NCBI RefSeq assembly: GCF_006970865.1
Contig: NZ_CP035503.1
Coordinates: forward strand, 3,485,001 to 3,549,000
Origin: Rhodoferax sediminis
GTDB taxonomy: Bacteria; Pseudomonadota; Gammaproteobacteria; Burkholderiales; Burkholderiaceae_C
Length of the DNA stretch: 64,000 nt
Direction of reading: 5' to 3'
Below, one piece after another: positions 9,621-18,473 of the stretch. The stretch's first letter is position 1. Every line of letters starts with the position of its first letter. Below the pieces are notes generated by a model that ran no database searches, was not told the DNA's origin, and was given only the letters and a program-made list of their open reading frames with translations. Made by a program: the position numbers and the translations under genes.

Positions 9621-11519
9621 TCAGCTCGCCGCCTTGAAGCGCTCTTCTTCCTGCAGGCGCAGCACGCGGCGCTGCACCTTGCCGGTGGTGGTCATCGGCA
9701 GCGCGTCGATGAACTCGATCTCCTTGGGGTATTCGTAGGGCGCCAGCTTGCCTTTGACGTGGGCCTGCAGTTCGGCCACGAGTTTGGCATCAAAGTCGCC
9801 CGCAGCCCCGACGAAACGTGCTCGTGCAGCTACAAAATCGGGAGCGAGCACAACATAGGCCTTGACCAGCGCGCCGCGATCGCGGTCCGGCTTGGGAACG
9901 GCGGCGGCATTTGCCACGGCCGGGTGCTTGACCAGGCAGTTCTCGATCTCGCCGGGCCCGATACGGTAGCCCGCGGCCTTGAACACGTCGTCGGCCCTGC
10001 CCTCGTACCAGAGGTAGCCATCCGCGTCGCGGGTCGCAAGGTCGCCAGTGCGGCACCAGTCGCCGCTGAACTTGGCGCGCGTGGCCTGCGGGTTCTTCCA
10101 GTAACCCAAAAAGAAAATCGGGTCCGGGTCGCCATGCACGTCGAAGCGGTTCAAGGCCACGTCGCCCGGCACGCCGACCGGGCATTCGTTGCCTTCCTCG
10201 TCGATCACCGCCACGCGGTGGCCCGGATAGCCCTTGCCCATGCTGCCAGGCTTGGCCGGCCAACCGACTCCGTTCGACGGATAGCCGTTCATGGCACAGT
10301 TGCCGACGATGTAGTTGATCTCGGTCTGGCCGAACATTTCGTTCACCGTCACGCCGAGCTGGCGGCGGCAGTAGTCGAACACCGCATCGCCCACGGCCTC
10401 GCCGGCGCTCATGATGGCCTGTAGCTTGAGCTTGAACTGTGCCTGCGGCCGCGGGTAGGCCTTCATCATGGCTTTCAGCGCGGTCGGGAACAAAAAGGTG
10501 TGCGTCACGCCGTATTTCTGCATCAGCGTGAAGGCCGTCTCGGGACTGAAGCGGCCGTTGTAGGCGACGATCTCGCGGCCGAAGTACAGCGTGGGCAGCA
10601 GCGCATCCATCAGGCCGCCGGTCCACGCCCAGTCTGCCGGAGACCAAAAAACGCTTTGCGTTTTTGGCTCCGGCAGACTGGGCTTTGCCCCTTTTGTGCT
10701 CGCCCCCACCCCAGTCCTCCCCCGCACGGGGGAGGGAGATTTTGCTGCGGCCTGCGGGTCGAAACCAAACCAGTTCTGGCTGCAGACAAAGCCGCTGAGG
10801 TTGCCGATCAGCCCGCGATGCGCGATCAGCGCGCCCTTGGGCTGGCCGGTGGTGCCGCTGGTGTAGATCAGCACGGCGGGGTCGTCGGCCAGTGTGGCCA
10901 CCGGCACATATTCGGCGCACTGCTGCGCCAGCGCGCTGGCATAGTCCACGTCGGCCGCCACGGCGCCCTCCCCGACACCGATGATCGTGCGCAGCAGCAG
11001 GCAGCTCGCGCGCACCGAGGCGAGCGCGGCGCTGGCGCCGGCGTCGCAAATCGCGGCCACGGCCTCGCTGTCGTGCAGGCGGTATTCGAGCGCCTCGGGA
11101 CCGAACAGCATGGACAGCGGCATCGCCACCGCGCCGAGCTGCAACACGGCCATATAGGCCACCGCGGTCTCGAAGCGCTGCGGCATCACGATGGCGACGC
11201 GGTCGCCACGCGCCACGCCCAGTGCTGCCAGCACGTTGGACAGGCGGTTGGCCGCCTGCTGCAGCTCAAAATAGGTATGAAAAGTGGCCGCAGCCCCCGT
11301 CCCCTCTGCACGGATAGCTACTCTTCTTGTAGCGCCTGGCTTGCCCTGATCAAGCGCCGCCCAGCGCGCGCAACAGGCCTCGGCGATATTGAAGTGCTGC
11401 GGTACCTGCCAGCGGAACTGGCTGTGCATGGCCTCGTAGTGGTCCGCGCCCACCGGGCCGGAGCCGGGCTTGTGCAGTGGTTGGCGGGACCGTTTGTCCC
11501 TGTGTTGACTGACGCTCAC
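9621..11519 (-). CDS. Acyl-CoA synthetase (AMP-dependent ligase) with an in-frame repeat insertion
   Basis: Activates a carboxylic acid to its CoA thioester through an acyl-adenylate. Motifs in order: LIYTSGTTGQPKGALIAHRG (P-loop-like A3), WSPADWAWTGGLMDALLP, MFGQTEINY, then YWKNPQATRAKFSGDWCRTGDLA, GRADDVFKAAGYRIGPGEIE and TTTGKVQRR with the catalytic Lys; this is the medium-chain/ACSM-like branch. GTG 11519 has GGAG seven bases upstream and gives 632 aa; an internal ATG at 11429 (MHSQFRW, 602 aa) is possible. About 30 residues before WSPADWAW (SPSPVRGRTGVGAS...LPEPKTQS) are encoded by a repeat and are foreign to the family. Another atypical stretch near residue 75 (GATRRVAIRAEGTGAA) may also derive from a repeat. 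Confidence 0.9.
   Translation of the reverse strand: MSVSQHRDKRSRQPLHKPGSGPVGADHYEAMHSQFRWQVPQHFNIAEACCARWAALDQGKPGATRRVAIRAEGTGAAATFHTYFELQQAANRLSNVLAALGVARGDRVAIVMPQRFETAVAYMAVLQLGAVAMPLSMLFGPEALEYRLHDSEAVAAICDAGASAALASVRASCLLLRTIIGVGEGAVAADVDYASALAQQCAEYVPVATLADDPAVLIYTSGTTGQPKGALIAHRGLIGNLSGFVCSQNWFGFDPQAAAKSPSPVRGRTGVGASTKGAKPSLPEPKTQSVFWSPADWAWTGGLMDALLPTLYFGREIVAYNGRFSPETAFTLMQKYGVTHTFLFPTALKAMMKAYPRPQAQFKLKLQAIMSAGEAVGDAVFDYCRRQLGVTVNEMFGQTEINYIVGNCAMNGYPSNGVGWPAKPGSMGKGYPGHRVAVIDEEGNECPVGVPGDVALNRFDVHGDPDPIFFLGYWKNPQATRAKFSGDWCRTGDLATRDADGYLWYEGRADDVFKAAGYRIGPGEIENCLVKHPAVANAAAVPKPDRDRGALVKAYVVLAPDFVAARARFVGAAGDFDAKLVAELQAHVKGKLAPYEYPKEIEFIDALPMTTTGKVQRRVLRLQEEERFKAAS
10631..10757. 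repeat. Repeat inserted in-frame in the acyl-CoA synthetase gene
   Basis: It has two parts. 10631-10653 and 10658-10679 form a near-perfect inverted repeat (agtctgccggag...ctccggcagact) whose left arm is native coding sequence for WSPADW and whose right arm is an added mirror copy. The right side, 10693-10740, holds the cccaccccagtcctcccccgcacgggggaggg motif, in pieces a common Burkholderiales repeat that translates as SPSPVRGRTGVG. The insertion keeps the frame. Confidence 0.75.
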
Positions 11520-11544
11520 GGTGTGTCTCCTTATGATTGCCCGA

Positions 11545-12486
11545 ATGTACCAAGTCAAAAGAATCTCGCGCAGCGAGTTTGTCCCGATCCGCAACCTGAG
11601 CTACCACGTGCGCCTGTGGGGCGAGCCCACGCCCGGCGTGGCGCCGCTGGTGCTGGTGCACGGCTGGATGGACGTGGCGGCGTCCTACCAGTTCGTGGTG
11701 GATGCGTTTTCCGAAGCGTTTGCGCAGGGCCGCTGCATCATCGCGCCCGACTGGCGCGGTTTCGGCCTGACGCGCTGGCAATCGCCGGACGGGCAAAGCG
11801 GCGCCGGCGCGCCCGACAACTACTGGTTTGCCGACTACCTGGCCGACCTCGATTTTTTGCTGGACCACTACGCGCCCGGTCAAGCCGTCGACCTGCTCGG
11901 CCACAGCCTGGGCGGCAACGTGGTGATGCACTACGCGGGCGTGCGGCCCGAGCGCATTCGCCGCCTGATCAACCTCGAAGGCTTCGGCGTGCCCGCCACC
12001 CGGCCCTCGCAAGCGCCCGGGCGTTACGCCAAGTGGATGGACGAGCTCAAACGCCTGCACCGGGGCGAGATGGCGCTCAAGGCCTATCCCGAGGCCGGCG
12101 GCGTGGCACGCCGCCTCATGAAAACCAACCCGCGCCTGGGCCAGGACAAGGCCGACTGGCTGGCGCAGCACTGGGCCGTCCCCAACGCGCAGGGGCAGTG
12201 GGAGATCCTCGGCGATGCGGCCCACAAGATCCCCAACGCCCAGCTCAATCGGGTGGACGAAGTGCTGGCGCTGTACGCGCGCATCACGGCACCGACCCTG
12301 GCCATCGAAGCCTCTGACGACTCCCTGAGCGGGTGGTGGGGCGGCAAGTTCACGCTGGCCGAATTCCACGAACGGCTGAAGGCCGTGCCGCACCTGACGA
12401 CCGGCGTGATCCAGGATGCCGGCCACATGCTGCACCACGACCAGCCCGAGCAACTGGCCCGATTGATCGAGGATTTCGTCGCGTGA
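11545..12486 (+). CDS. Alpha/beta hydrolase
   Basis: A 313-aa alpha/beta-hydrolase fold enzyme. It shows the oxyanion region LVLVHGWMDVAASYQF (about residues 31-46), the nucleophile elbow LLGHSLGGNVVMHYAG (Ser near residue 120), an acid residue candidate in LAIEASDDSL and the terminal GHMLHHDQPEQLARLIEDF with the catalytic His. ATG 11545 (MYQVKRISRSEF) starts close to homology; 11533 is also possible, and neither has a good Shine-Dalgarno. It is divergent from the acyl-CoA synthetase with their 5' ends almost touching. Substrate unknown. Confidence 0.85.
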   Translation: MYQVKRISRSEFVPIRNLSYHVRLWGEPTPGVAPLVLVHGWMDVAASYQFVVDAFSEAFAQGRCIIAPDWRGFGLTRWQSPDGQSGAGAPDNYWFADYLADLDFLLDHYAPGQAVDLLGHSLGGNVVMHYAGVRPERIRRLINLEGFGVPATRPSQAPGRYAKWMDELKRLHRGEMALKAYPEAGGVARRLMKTNPRLGQDKADWLAQHWAVPNAQGQWEILGDAAHKIPNAQLNRVDEVLALYARITAPTLAIEASDDSLSGWWGGKFTLAEFHERLKAVPHLTTGVIQDAGHMLHHDQPEQLARLIEDFVA

Positions 12487-12523
12487 GAAAATAGCCAGTT
12501 AGCCATCGACCAGGACACACCCC

Positions 12524-13628
12524 ATGGAAGCAGAACGCATCAATCAAATCGACGCCCAACTCACCGACCTGTCCGCCCGGACCGAGGATTTACGGAGGTA
12601 TCTTTGACTTCGATGCCAAATCCGAACGCCTGAGAACCGTCAACGCCTCGCTCGAAGACCCCACCGTCTGGAACGACCCCAAGCGCGCCCAGGAGCTGGG
12701 CCGCGAAAAGAAGGCGCTCGACTCGGTGGTGCTGACCATCACCAACCTCACGCGCGAACTGGCCGACAACGCCGAGCTGTTCGAGATGAGCAAGGAAGAA
12801 GGCGACGAAGCCGGCCTGCAGACCATCGCAACAGAGACCTCCAAGCTGGCGACAGACATCGAGCAGCTTGAATTCCGCCGCATGTTCAATAACCCGGCGG
12901 ATCCGCTGAACGCCTTCCTGGACATCCAGGCCGGCGCCGGCGGCACCGAGGCCTGCGACTGGGCCAGCATGCTGCTGCGCCAATACCTGAAGTACGCCGA
13001 ACGCAAGGGTTTCAAGACTCAGATCGAGGACGAGACGCCCGGCGACACGGCCGGCATCAAGGGCGCCACGATCAAGATCGAAGGCGAGTACGCGTTTGGC
13101 CTGTTGCGCACCGAGACCGGCGTGCACCGCCTGGTGCGCAAGTCGCCGTTCGACTCCTCGGGCGGGCGCCATACTAGCTTTGCCAGCGTGTTCGTCTACC
13201 CGGAGGTGGACGACTCGATCGAGATCGACATCAACCCGTCCGACGTACGGGTGGACACCTTCCGCGCCAGCGGCGCCGGCGGCCAGCACATCAACAAGAC
13301 TGACTCGGCCGTGCGCCTGACGCACATCCCGACCGGCATCGTGGTGCAGTGCCAGGACGGTCGCAGCCAGCACAGCAACCGCGACGTGGCCTGGAAGCGG
13401 CTGCGCTCGCGCCTGTACGACTTCGAGCTGCGCAAGCAGCAGGAAGCGCAGCAAAAGCTGGAAGACACCAAGACCGACGTCGGCTGGGGCCACCAGATCC
13501 GCTCCTACGTGCTGGACAACAGCCGCATCAAGGACCTGCGCACCAACGTCGAAGTCTCGGCCACGCAGAAGGTGCTGGACGGCGATCTGGACGTGTTCAT
13601 CGAGGCCTCCCTGAAACAGGGCGTGTAA
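12524..13628 (+). CDS. prfB: Peptide chain release factor 2, with programmed +1 frameshift
   Basis: RF2 recognises UAA and UGA. Translation begins at ATG 12524 and reaches an in-frame TGA at 12605-12607 after 27 codons. The site is CTT TGA C, preceded by the internal Shine-Dalgarno-like GGAGG at 12595-12599, the classic autoregulatory frameshift cassette; slipping +1 continues at GAC 12606 to the stop at 13626-13628, giving 367 aa (E. coli 365). The specificity tripeptide SPF lies in [16 protein letters not shown] and the catalytic GGQ in [19 protein letters not shown]. Low RF2 favours frameshifting and so restores it. An annotation starting only at 12726 would be wrong. Confidence 0.97.
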
Positions 13629-13685
13629 TGACGACCGTGTGCACCGGTACCGAACGATTTGACCCGAACTTTTTAGGAACTCTCC

Positions 13686-16391
13686 ATGTATCGTGAAGGA
13701 CAGGCCACCGCCATCCAGCGTGCCGACTACAGCGCACCCGCCTACTGGATCGACACCGTCGATCTGTGTTTTGACCTGGACCCGGCCAAGACGCGTGTGC
13801 TAAACAGGATGTTCTTGCGCCGCAACCCCGAGGTGCCGGCGCAGCCGCTCAAACTCGACGGCGACGAGCTCAACCTGGCGCGCGTGCTGGTGAACGGACA
13901 AGGCACGTCGTTCAAGATCGAGGGCACGCAACTGGTGCTGGACAACCTGCCCGATGCTTTCGAGCTGGAAATTTTCACCACCTGCTGCCCGGCGAAGAAC
14001 ACCAAGCTGATGGGCCTGTACGTCAGCAACGACTCGTTCTTCACGCAGTGCGAGGCCGAGGGCTTTCGCCGCATCACCTACTTTCTGGACCGCCCTGACG
14101 TGATGGCCAGCTACAGCGTGACCTTGCGCGCCGACAAGGCAAAGTATCCGGTGCTGCTGTCCAACGGCAACCTGGTCGCGCACGGCCCGCTCGAAGACGG
14201 CCGGCATTTCGCGAAGTGGGTCGATCCGCACCGCAAGCCCTGCTACCTGTTCGCGCTGGTCGCGGGCCAGCTGGTGGCACGCGAGCAGCGCATCCTGTCC
14301 CGCGCCGGCAAGGAGCATCTGCTGCAGGTCTACGTGCGGGCCGGCGACCTCGACAAGACCGAGCACGCGATGAATTCGCTGATGCACGCCGTGGCCTGGG
14401 ACGAGGCGCGCTTTGGCTTGGCGCTGGACCTGGAGCGCTTCATGATCGTCGCCACCAGCGACTTCAACATGGGCGCGATGGAGAACAAGGGCCTGAACAT
14501 CTTCAACACCAAGTACGTGCTGGCGAACCAGGCCACCGCGACCGACACCGATTATTCGAACATCGAATCGGTGGTCGGCCATGAGTACTTCCACAACTGG
14601 ACCGGCGACCGCGTGACCTGCCGCGACTGGTTCCAGCTCAGCCTGAAGGAAGGCCTCACGGTGTTCCGCGACCAGGAGTTCAGCCAGGACCTGGCTGGCG
14701 AGGCTTCCGCGCGCGCCGTCAAGCGCATCGAGGACGTGCGCCTGCTGCGCACCGCGCAGTTCCCCGAGGACGCGGGCCCGATGGCGCACCCAGTGCGGCC
14801 CGACAGCTACATCGAGATCAACAACTTCTACACCGTCACGGTCTACGAAAAGGGCGCCGAGGTCGTACGCATGATGCAGACCCTGGTGGGCCGCGCGGGC
14901 TTTGCCAGGGGCCTGACGCTGTACTTCGAGCGCCACGACGGCCACGCCGTGACCTGCGACGACTTCGCGCAGGCCATTGCCGACGCGAATCCCGGCTCGG
15001 CACTGGCCACGCTGCTGCCCCAGTTCAAGCGCTGGTACAGCCAGGCCGGCACGCCGCGCCTGCACGCCAGCGGCACGTACGACGCGCAGGCCCGCACCTA
15101 CACGCTGGCCGTCTCGCAAAGCTGCCCGCCGACACCGGGCCAGCCGCCCAAGGAACCCTTCGTGATTCCCATGGGTGTCGGCCTGCTGGGCCAGGACGGC
15201 CAGGAACTGCCGCTGCAACTGGCCGGCGAAGCCGCCCCGGTGCCCGGCCAGCGCACGCTGGTCATCACGCAGGCCACCGAGACGCTGACGTTTGTGGGCG
15301 TCGATGCCGAGCCCGTGCCGTCCATCCTGCGCGGCTTCACGGCACCGGTGGTGCTGGAGTTTGACTACAGCGACGCGCAGCTGCTCACACTGTTGGCGCA
15401 CGACAGTGATCCGTTCAACCGCTGGGAGGCGGGCCAGCGGCTGGCGCTGCGCCGCGCTATCAAGTCAATAGCTGCTACCGCTTATCCGGCGGGGGCTACG
15501 GCACTGGATGATGCTTATATTGAAGCCATGCGCAGCGTGCTGCGCCATCCCCTGCTTGACGCCGCGTTCAAGGAACTGGTGCTGACCCTGCCCTCCGAGA
15601 CCTACATCGCCGAGCAGCTCGACGTGGTGGATCCGCAGCGCATTCACGCGGTGCGCGAGGCCATGCGCGCGCAGCTGGCACACGCGCTGGCCGACGACTG
15701 GCAGTGGGCCTACGAGACGCATCGCGACAGCGGCGCCTACCGGCCCGATCCGGTGTCGTCCGGCCGGCGTGCCCTGGCCGGCATGGCGCTGGCGAATCTG
15801 TGCCTGGTGGCGCAAGGCAGCGGCCCTTCGGCAAGCTCAGGACAGGCTTCGGTCTGGCCCGGCAAGGCCTACCAGCGCTTCAAGGATGCCGGCAACATGA
15901 CCGACCGCCTCAATGCGCTCAGCGCCCTGGTCTCCAGCGGCCATGCGCTGGCCGCGCAGGCCCTGCCGCGCTTCCACGCCCTGTTCAAGGACGACGCGCT
16001 GGTGCTCGACAAATGGTTTGCGCTGCAGGCCGGCGCGCCAGACCGCGACGGCAACGTGCTGCCGGCCGTGCGCCAGCTCATGAAGCACCCCGACTTCACC
16101 CTGCGCAACCCGAACCGCGCGCGCAGCCTGATCTTCAGCTACTGCAGCGCCAACCCGGGCGGCTTTCACCGCGCGGACGCGGCTGGCTACGTGTTCTGGA
16201 GCGAGCGCGTGATGGAGCTCGACGGCTTCAACCCGCAGGTGGCCGCACGGCTGGCGCGCGCGCTGGACCGCTGGACCAAGCTGGCCGAACCCTACCGCAG
16301 CGCGGCCCGGGAGGCGATTGTGCGGGTTGCCGCCAAGCCCGATCTGAGTAACGATGTGCGCGAAGTCGTTTCGCGTGCGCTGGCCGATTGA
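13686..16391 (+). CDS. pepN: Aminopeptidase N (M1 zinc metalloprotease)
   Basis: A 901-aa cytoplasmic enzyme that removes N-terminal residues from peptides. The substrate-anchoring GAMEN motif is at residues 263-267. The zinc site HEYFH is at 299-303 with the third ligand Glu 322 (HExxH-18-E), and a proton-donor Tyr is expected near TVTVYEKG. The C-terminal alpha-helical domain continues to the end (E. coli PepN 870 aa). The extra length is partly explained by translated repeats: [14 protein letters not shown] near residue 715, and a possible degenerate element around residues 592-610 ([20 protein letters not shown]). Confidence 0.96.
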   Translation: MYREGQATAIQRADYSAPAYWIDTVDLCFDLDPAKTRVLNRMFLRRNPEVPAQPLKLDGDELNLARVLVNGQGTSFKIEGTQLVLDNLPDAFELEIFTTCCPAKNTKLMGLYVSNDSFFTQCEAEGFRRITYFLDRPDVMASYSVTLRADKAKYPVLLSNGNLVAHGPLEDGRHFAKWVDPHRKPCYLFALVAGQLVAREQRILSRAGKEHLLQVYVRAGDLDKTEHAMNSLMHAVAWDEARFGLALDLERFMIVATSDFNMGAMENKGLNIFNTKYVLANQATATDTDYSNIESVVGHEYFHNWTGDRVTCRDWFQLSLKEGLTVFRDQEFSQDLAGEASARAVKRIEDVRLLRTAQFPEDAGPMAHPVRPDSYIEINNFYTVTVYEKGAEVVRMMQTLVGRAGFARGLTLYFERHDGHAVTCDDFAQAIADANPGSALATLLPQFKRWYSQAGTPRLHASGTYDAQARTYTLAVSQSCPPTPGQPPKEPFVIPMGVGLLGQDGQELPLQLAGEAAPVPGQRTLVITQATETLTFVGVDAEPVPSILRGFTAPVVLEFDYSDAQLLTLLAHDSDPFNRWEAGQRLALRRAIKSIAATAYPAGATALDDAYIEAMRSVLRHPLLDAAFKELVLTLPSETYIAEQLDVVDPQRIHAVREAMRAQLAHALADDWQWAYETHRDSGAYRPDPVSSGRRALAGMALANLCLVAQGSGPSASSGQASVWPGKAYQRFKDAGNMTDRLNALSALVSSGHALAAQALPRFHALFKDDALVLDKWFALQAGAPDRDGNVLPAVRQLMKHPDFTLRNPNRARSLIFSYCSANPGGFHRADAAGYVFWSERVMELDGFNPQVAARLARALDRWTKLAEPYRSAAREAIVRVAAKPDLSNDVREVVSRALAD
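15456..15520. repeat. Degenerate dispersed repeat inside pepN
   Basis: cgctatcaagtcaatagctgctaccgcttatccggcggg...ctacgg resembles the atagctgctngcgcttatccnnnaagngctac element of Comamonadaceae genomes. It is translated in-frame as [14 protein letters not shown]. The resemblance is from memory of the element's pattern and from the related stretch in the guanine deaminase gene near 56400. Confidence 0.4.
15822..15850. repeat. cccttcggcaagctcaggacagg repeat, in-frame in pepN
   Basis: ggcccttcggcaagctcaggacaggct is a copy of a short, widely dispersed proteobacterial repeat (the ccttcgacaagctcaggacagg type). It is read here in the frame giving [10 protein letters not shown], a linker foreign to M1 peptidases, in the helical C-terminal domain. 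Confidence 0.75.
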
Positions 16392-16414
16392 TATTGGCAG
16401 CCCAAGGAGTTCAC

Positions 16415-17422
16415 ATGTCCACCAAAATCTCCCTGACCCGCTACCTCGTTGAACAGCAACGGGTCGACGGACTCATCCCCTCGCAGCTGCGCCTGCTGCT
16501 CGAGGTCGTGGCGCGCGCCTGCAAGGGCATCAGCCAGGCCGTCAACAAGGGCGCGCTCGGCGGCGTGCTCGGCACGGCGGGCACCGAGAACGTGCAGGGC
16601 GAGGTGCAGAAAAAGCTCGACATCATCGCCAACGAGGTGCTGATCGAGGCCAATGAATGGGGCGGCCACCTGGCGGCCATGGCCTCGGAAGAAATGGACA
16701 CCATCTACGTGGTGCCCAACCGTTATCCGCAGGGCGAATACCTGCTGCTGTTCGACCCGCTCGACGGCTCCAGCAACATCGACGTGAACGTTAGCATCGG
16801 CACGATTTTCAGCGTGCTCAAAAAACCCGAAGGCCTGGCGGGCGTGACGGAAGCCGACTTTCTGCAGCCCGGTGCCCGGCAGGTTGCGGCCGGCTACTGC
16901 GTCTACGGCCCGCAAACCACGCTGGTGCTGACCGTGGGCGACGGCGTGGCCATGTTCACGCTGGACCGCGAGCAGGGCTCGTTCGTGCTCACGCAGGAGA
17001 ACGTGCGCATTCCCCAGGACACGCAGGAGTTCGCCATCAACATGAGCAACATGCGGCACTGGGACGCGCCCGTGAAGCGCTACATCGACGAGTGCCTGCA
17101 AGGCGTCACGGGCCCGCGCGGCAAGGACTTCAACATGCGCTGGATTGCCAGCATGGTGGCCGACGTGCACCGCATCCTCACGCGCGGCGGCATTTTCATG
17201 TACCCATGGGACCAGCGCGAACCGAACAAGCCCGGCAAGCTGCGCCTGATGTACGAGGCCAACCCCATGAGCTGGCTGGTCGAGCAGGCCGGCGGCGCCG
17301 CCACCAACGGCCGCCAGCGCATCCTGGACATCACGCCCACCAAGCTGCACGAGCGCGTCAGCGTGATGCTGGGCTCCAGAAACGAAGTGCAGCGCGTGAC
17401 CAGCTACCACGCCACGCTATAA
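16415..17422 (+). CDS. fbp: Class I fructose-1,6-bisphosphatase
   Basis: Hydrolyses fructose 1,6-bisphosphate in gluconeogenesis. The start at ATG 16415 has AAGGAG at 16404-16409; length 335 aa (E. coli 332). The metal-binding loop [22 protein letters not shown] and the segment [23 protein letters not shown] are diagnostic, and [21 protein letters not shown] completes the active site. It lies 23 bases after pepN. Confidence 0.97.
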   Translation: MSTKISLTRYLVEQQRVDGLIPSQLRLLLEVVARACKGISQAVNKGALGGVLGTAGTENVQGEVQKKLDIIANEVLIEANEWGGHLAAMASEEMDTIYVVPNRYPQGEYLLLFDPLDGSSNIDVNVSIGTIFSVLKKPEGLAGVTEADFLQPGARQVAAGYCVYGPQTTLVLTVGDGVAMFTLDREQGSFVLTQENVRIPQDTQEFAINMSNMRHWDAPVKRYIDECLQGVTGPRGKDFNMRWIASMVADVHRILTRGGIFMYPWDQREPNKPGKLRLMYEANPMSWLVEQAGGAATNGRQRILDITPTKLHERVSVMLGSRNEVQRVTSYHATL

Positions 17423-17439
17423 TCGTGGGTTAAAAAAAC

Positions 17440-17515
17440 GCCGGTGTAGCTCAGTTGGTAGAGCAGCTCATTCGTAATGAGAAGGTCGGGTGTTCGATTC
17501 ATCTCTCCGGCACCA
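17440..17515 (+). tRNA. tRNA-Thr (anticodon CGT)
   Basis: A 76-nt cloverleaf with encoded CCA. The acceptor GCCGGTG pairs with CTCCGGC (one T-T mismatch). The D-arm is GCTCAGTTGGTAGAGC, the anticodon loop TTCGTAA has CGT in the middle of a CTCAT/ATGAG stem, and the T-loop is TTCGATT. The 3' 46 bases are repeated at 36901-36946, which marks this gene as the attachment site of the following island. Confidence 0.95.
17470..17515 (+). repeat. attL: 46-bp direct repeat within tRNA-Thr
   Basis: Runs from the anticodon loop (attcgtaatgag...) to the encoded CCA. The identical copy is at 36901-36946; the bases just outside differ on both sides, so the repeat length is exact. Confidence 0.95.
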
Positions 17516-17520
17516 CTCTT

Positions 17521-17556
17521 AAAAGCCCCTGGCTGTCATGGTCAGGGGCTTTTTCA
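17521..17556. terminator. Rho-independent terminator after tRNA-Thr, on the island side
   Basis: Stem aaaagcccctg.../...caggggcttttt with a short ggctgtcatggt loop region and a T-tract. It ends transcription from tRNA-Thr and is nearly symmetric, so it may also protect the island from readthrough. It was brought by the island, since attL ends at 17515. Confidence 0.85.
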
Positions 17557-17614
17557 TGTAACCAACGCGTACCCCTAGCTGTAATCGTATCCGGAGCGTC
17601 CTACTTACTCAAGC

Positions 17615-17674
17615 AATTAACGTTCGACTTAAGCGGCCTGCCGAAGGCAGGTCCGCTTGAAGGAAGGGTTAGAC
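17615..17674 (-). other. attC (59-base-element) recombination site of an integron-like cassette
   Basis: Read on the minus strand, this 60-bp site begins with the R'' box GTCTAAC (complement of 17668-17674). It then has an imperfect hairpin, with TTCAAGCGG pairing with CCGCTTAA and CCTGCC pairing with GGCAGG around a tiny TTC loop, and ends with an R'-like box GTTAATT (17615-17621). The R'' box contains the abiV stop codon TAA, a usual feature of integron cassettes. Layout and length match attC sites such as that of aadA1. The distal R' departs from GTTRRRY at one position. Confidence 0.85.
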
Positions 17675-18361
17675 CTCTGGGAATGGCACGCCTTCATTGA
17701 TGAAGCGCTCCATTTCGTTGATTCCGCCTGGACGAAGGCCAACGCCTTGCATTGCGGAGTACCAGCTTGCCAAAGCCCTCTTCATTGCAGCCAGGTCGTC
17801 CTTGGGCGCAGCGCCGACATGCCGTATCCAAAGCTCGATTTCTTCGACTGTAGTCTCGCGCTTGCCAACGAGAAGCTTGGCGATCTGGACAAGACCGCGA
17901 GCAAGTTTTTCGTCGACCACATCGATGGGAACTGACCAATGACCATTTCCAAGACAATCCGTGTAGAACCCGAGCTGTTTGACTTGGTCAAGAACAAAGG
18001 GATGCTCGGCATCGTCTTCAAAGAGAGGGCGCAGATCCTCGAGCTTCCGGGCACCATTCATTGCAAGAGCAGGGAGTTGCCACTGAGCGTTCTTGCGAGT
18101 GTGGGATCGATAGCTCTTCCAGGCGTCAGCGACTTCTTCCTTGCAGGTGGCAGTCGCGAGTTGACGCAGGATAGACACCTTGCCAGACTCTTCAATTGAT
18201 AGAGCTGCAAGGGAAGCTGCAGTCGGACAACGGCCAGCGGCAAGTAGAGCCTGAGCGTCTTCCACCAGACGGAAGGCGTTTGCGTTGGCGACGTTCATTC
18301 CGGCGGCGATCGCAGCGGCGGATAGCGGCCCTCGATACGCGTTCAGCTTCTTTGAAAACAT
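17669..18361 (-). CDS. abiV: AbiV-family abortive infection protein, encoded on a gene cassette
   Basis: A 230-aa protein of the AbiV family (HEPN-like all-alpha fold). The family core is visible at about residues 25-70: NANAFRLVEDAQALLAAGRCPTAASLAALSIEESGKVSIL, in which the conserved DA.LL, A..LA.LSIEE.GK elements are complete. AbiV of lactococci stops phage development by blocking translation in infected cells. A GCGTTAGAC core (complement of 18366-18376) lies seven bases upstream of the ATG and an attC directly follows the stop, so the gene is a self-contained integron-type cassette. No Shine-Dalgarno is evident, as often in cassettes. Activity against phage is inference from the family. 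Confidence 0.82.
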   Translation of the reverse strand: MFSKKLNAYRGPLSAAAIAAGMNVANANAFRLVEDAQALLAAGRCPTAASLAALSIEESGKVSILRQLATATCKEEVADAWKSYRSHTRKNAQWQLPALAMNGARKLEDLRPLFEDDAEHPFVLDQVKQLGFYTDCLGNGHWSVPIDVVDEKLARGLVQIAKLLVGKRETTVEEIELWIRHVGAAPKDDLAAMKRALASWYSAMQGVGLRPGGINEMERFINEGVPFPEV

Positions 18362-18367
18362 GGAGAG

Positions 18368-18374
18368 GTCTAAC
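18368..18374 (-). other. Upstream attC/attI core site (GTTAGAC) bounding the abiV cassette
   Basis: On the minus strand the sequence GCGTTAGAC ends seven bases before the abiV start codon. G^TTAGAC is the canonical integron crossover. Upstream on that strand lies gttatggagcag, which recalls part of attI1, but no second full attC hairpin is evident between 18375 and 18473. The cassette would span roughly 17621-18374. Confidence 0.65.
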
Positions 18375-18473
18375 GCGATGTATAGAGCAAATACTGCTCC
18401 ATAACTCGGGACTTGGTGAATAACGTGGCGTCGATCCTTCGCGCCAGCGCATTGTCACGTAACGATTTTATGA

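Noticed and set aside
13800-15401. A 533-codon minus-strand frame over pepN
   Set aside because: Antisense of the peptidase; low-complexity His/Arg/Gln/Val translation and no start signals.
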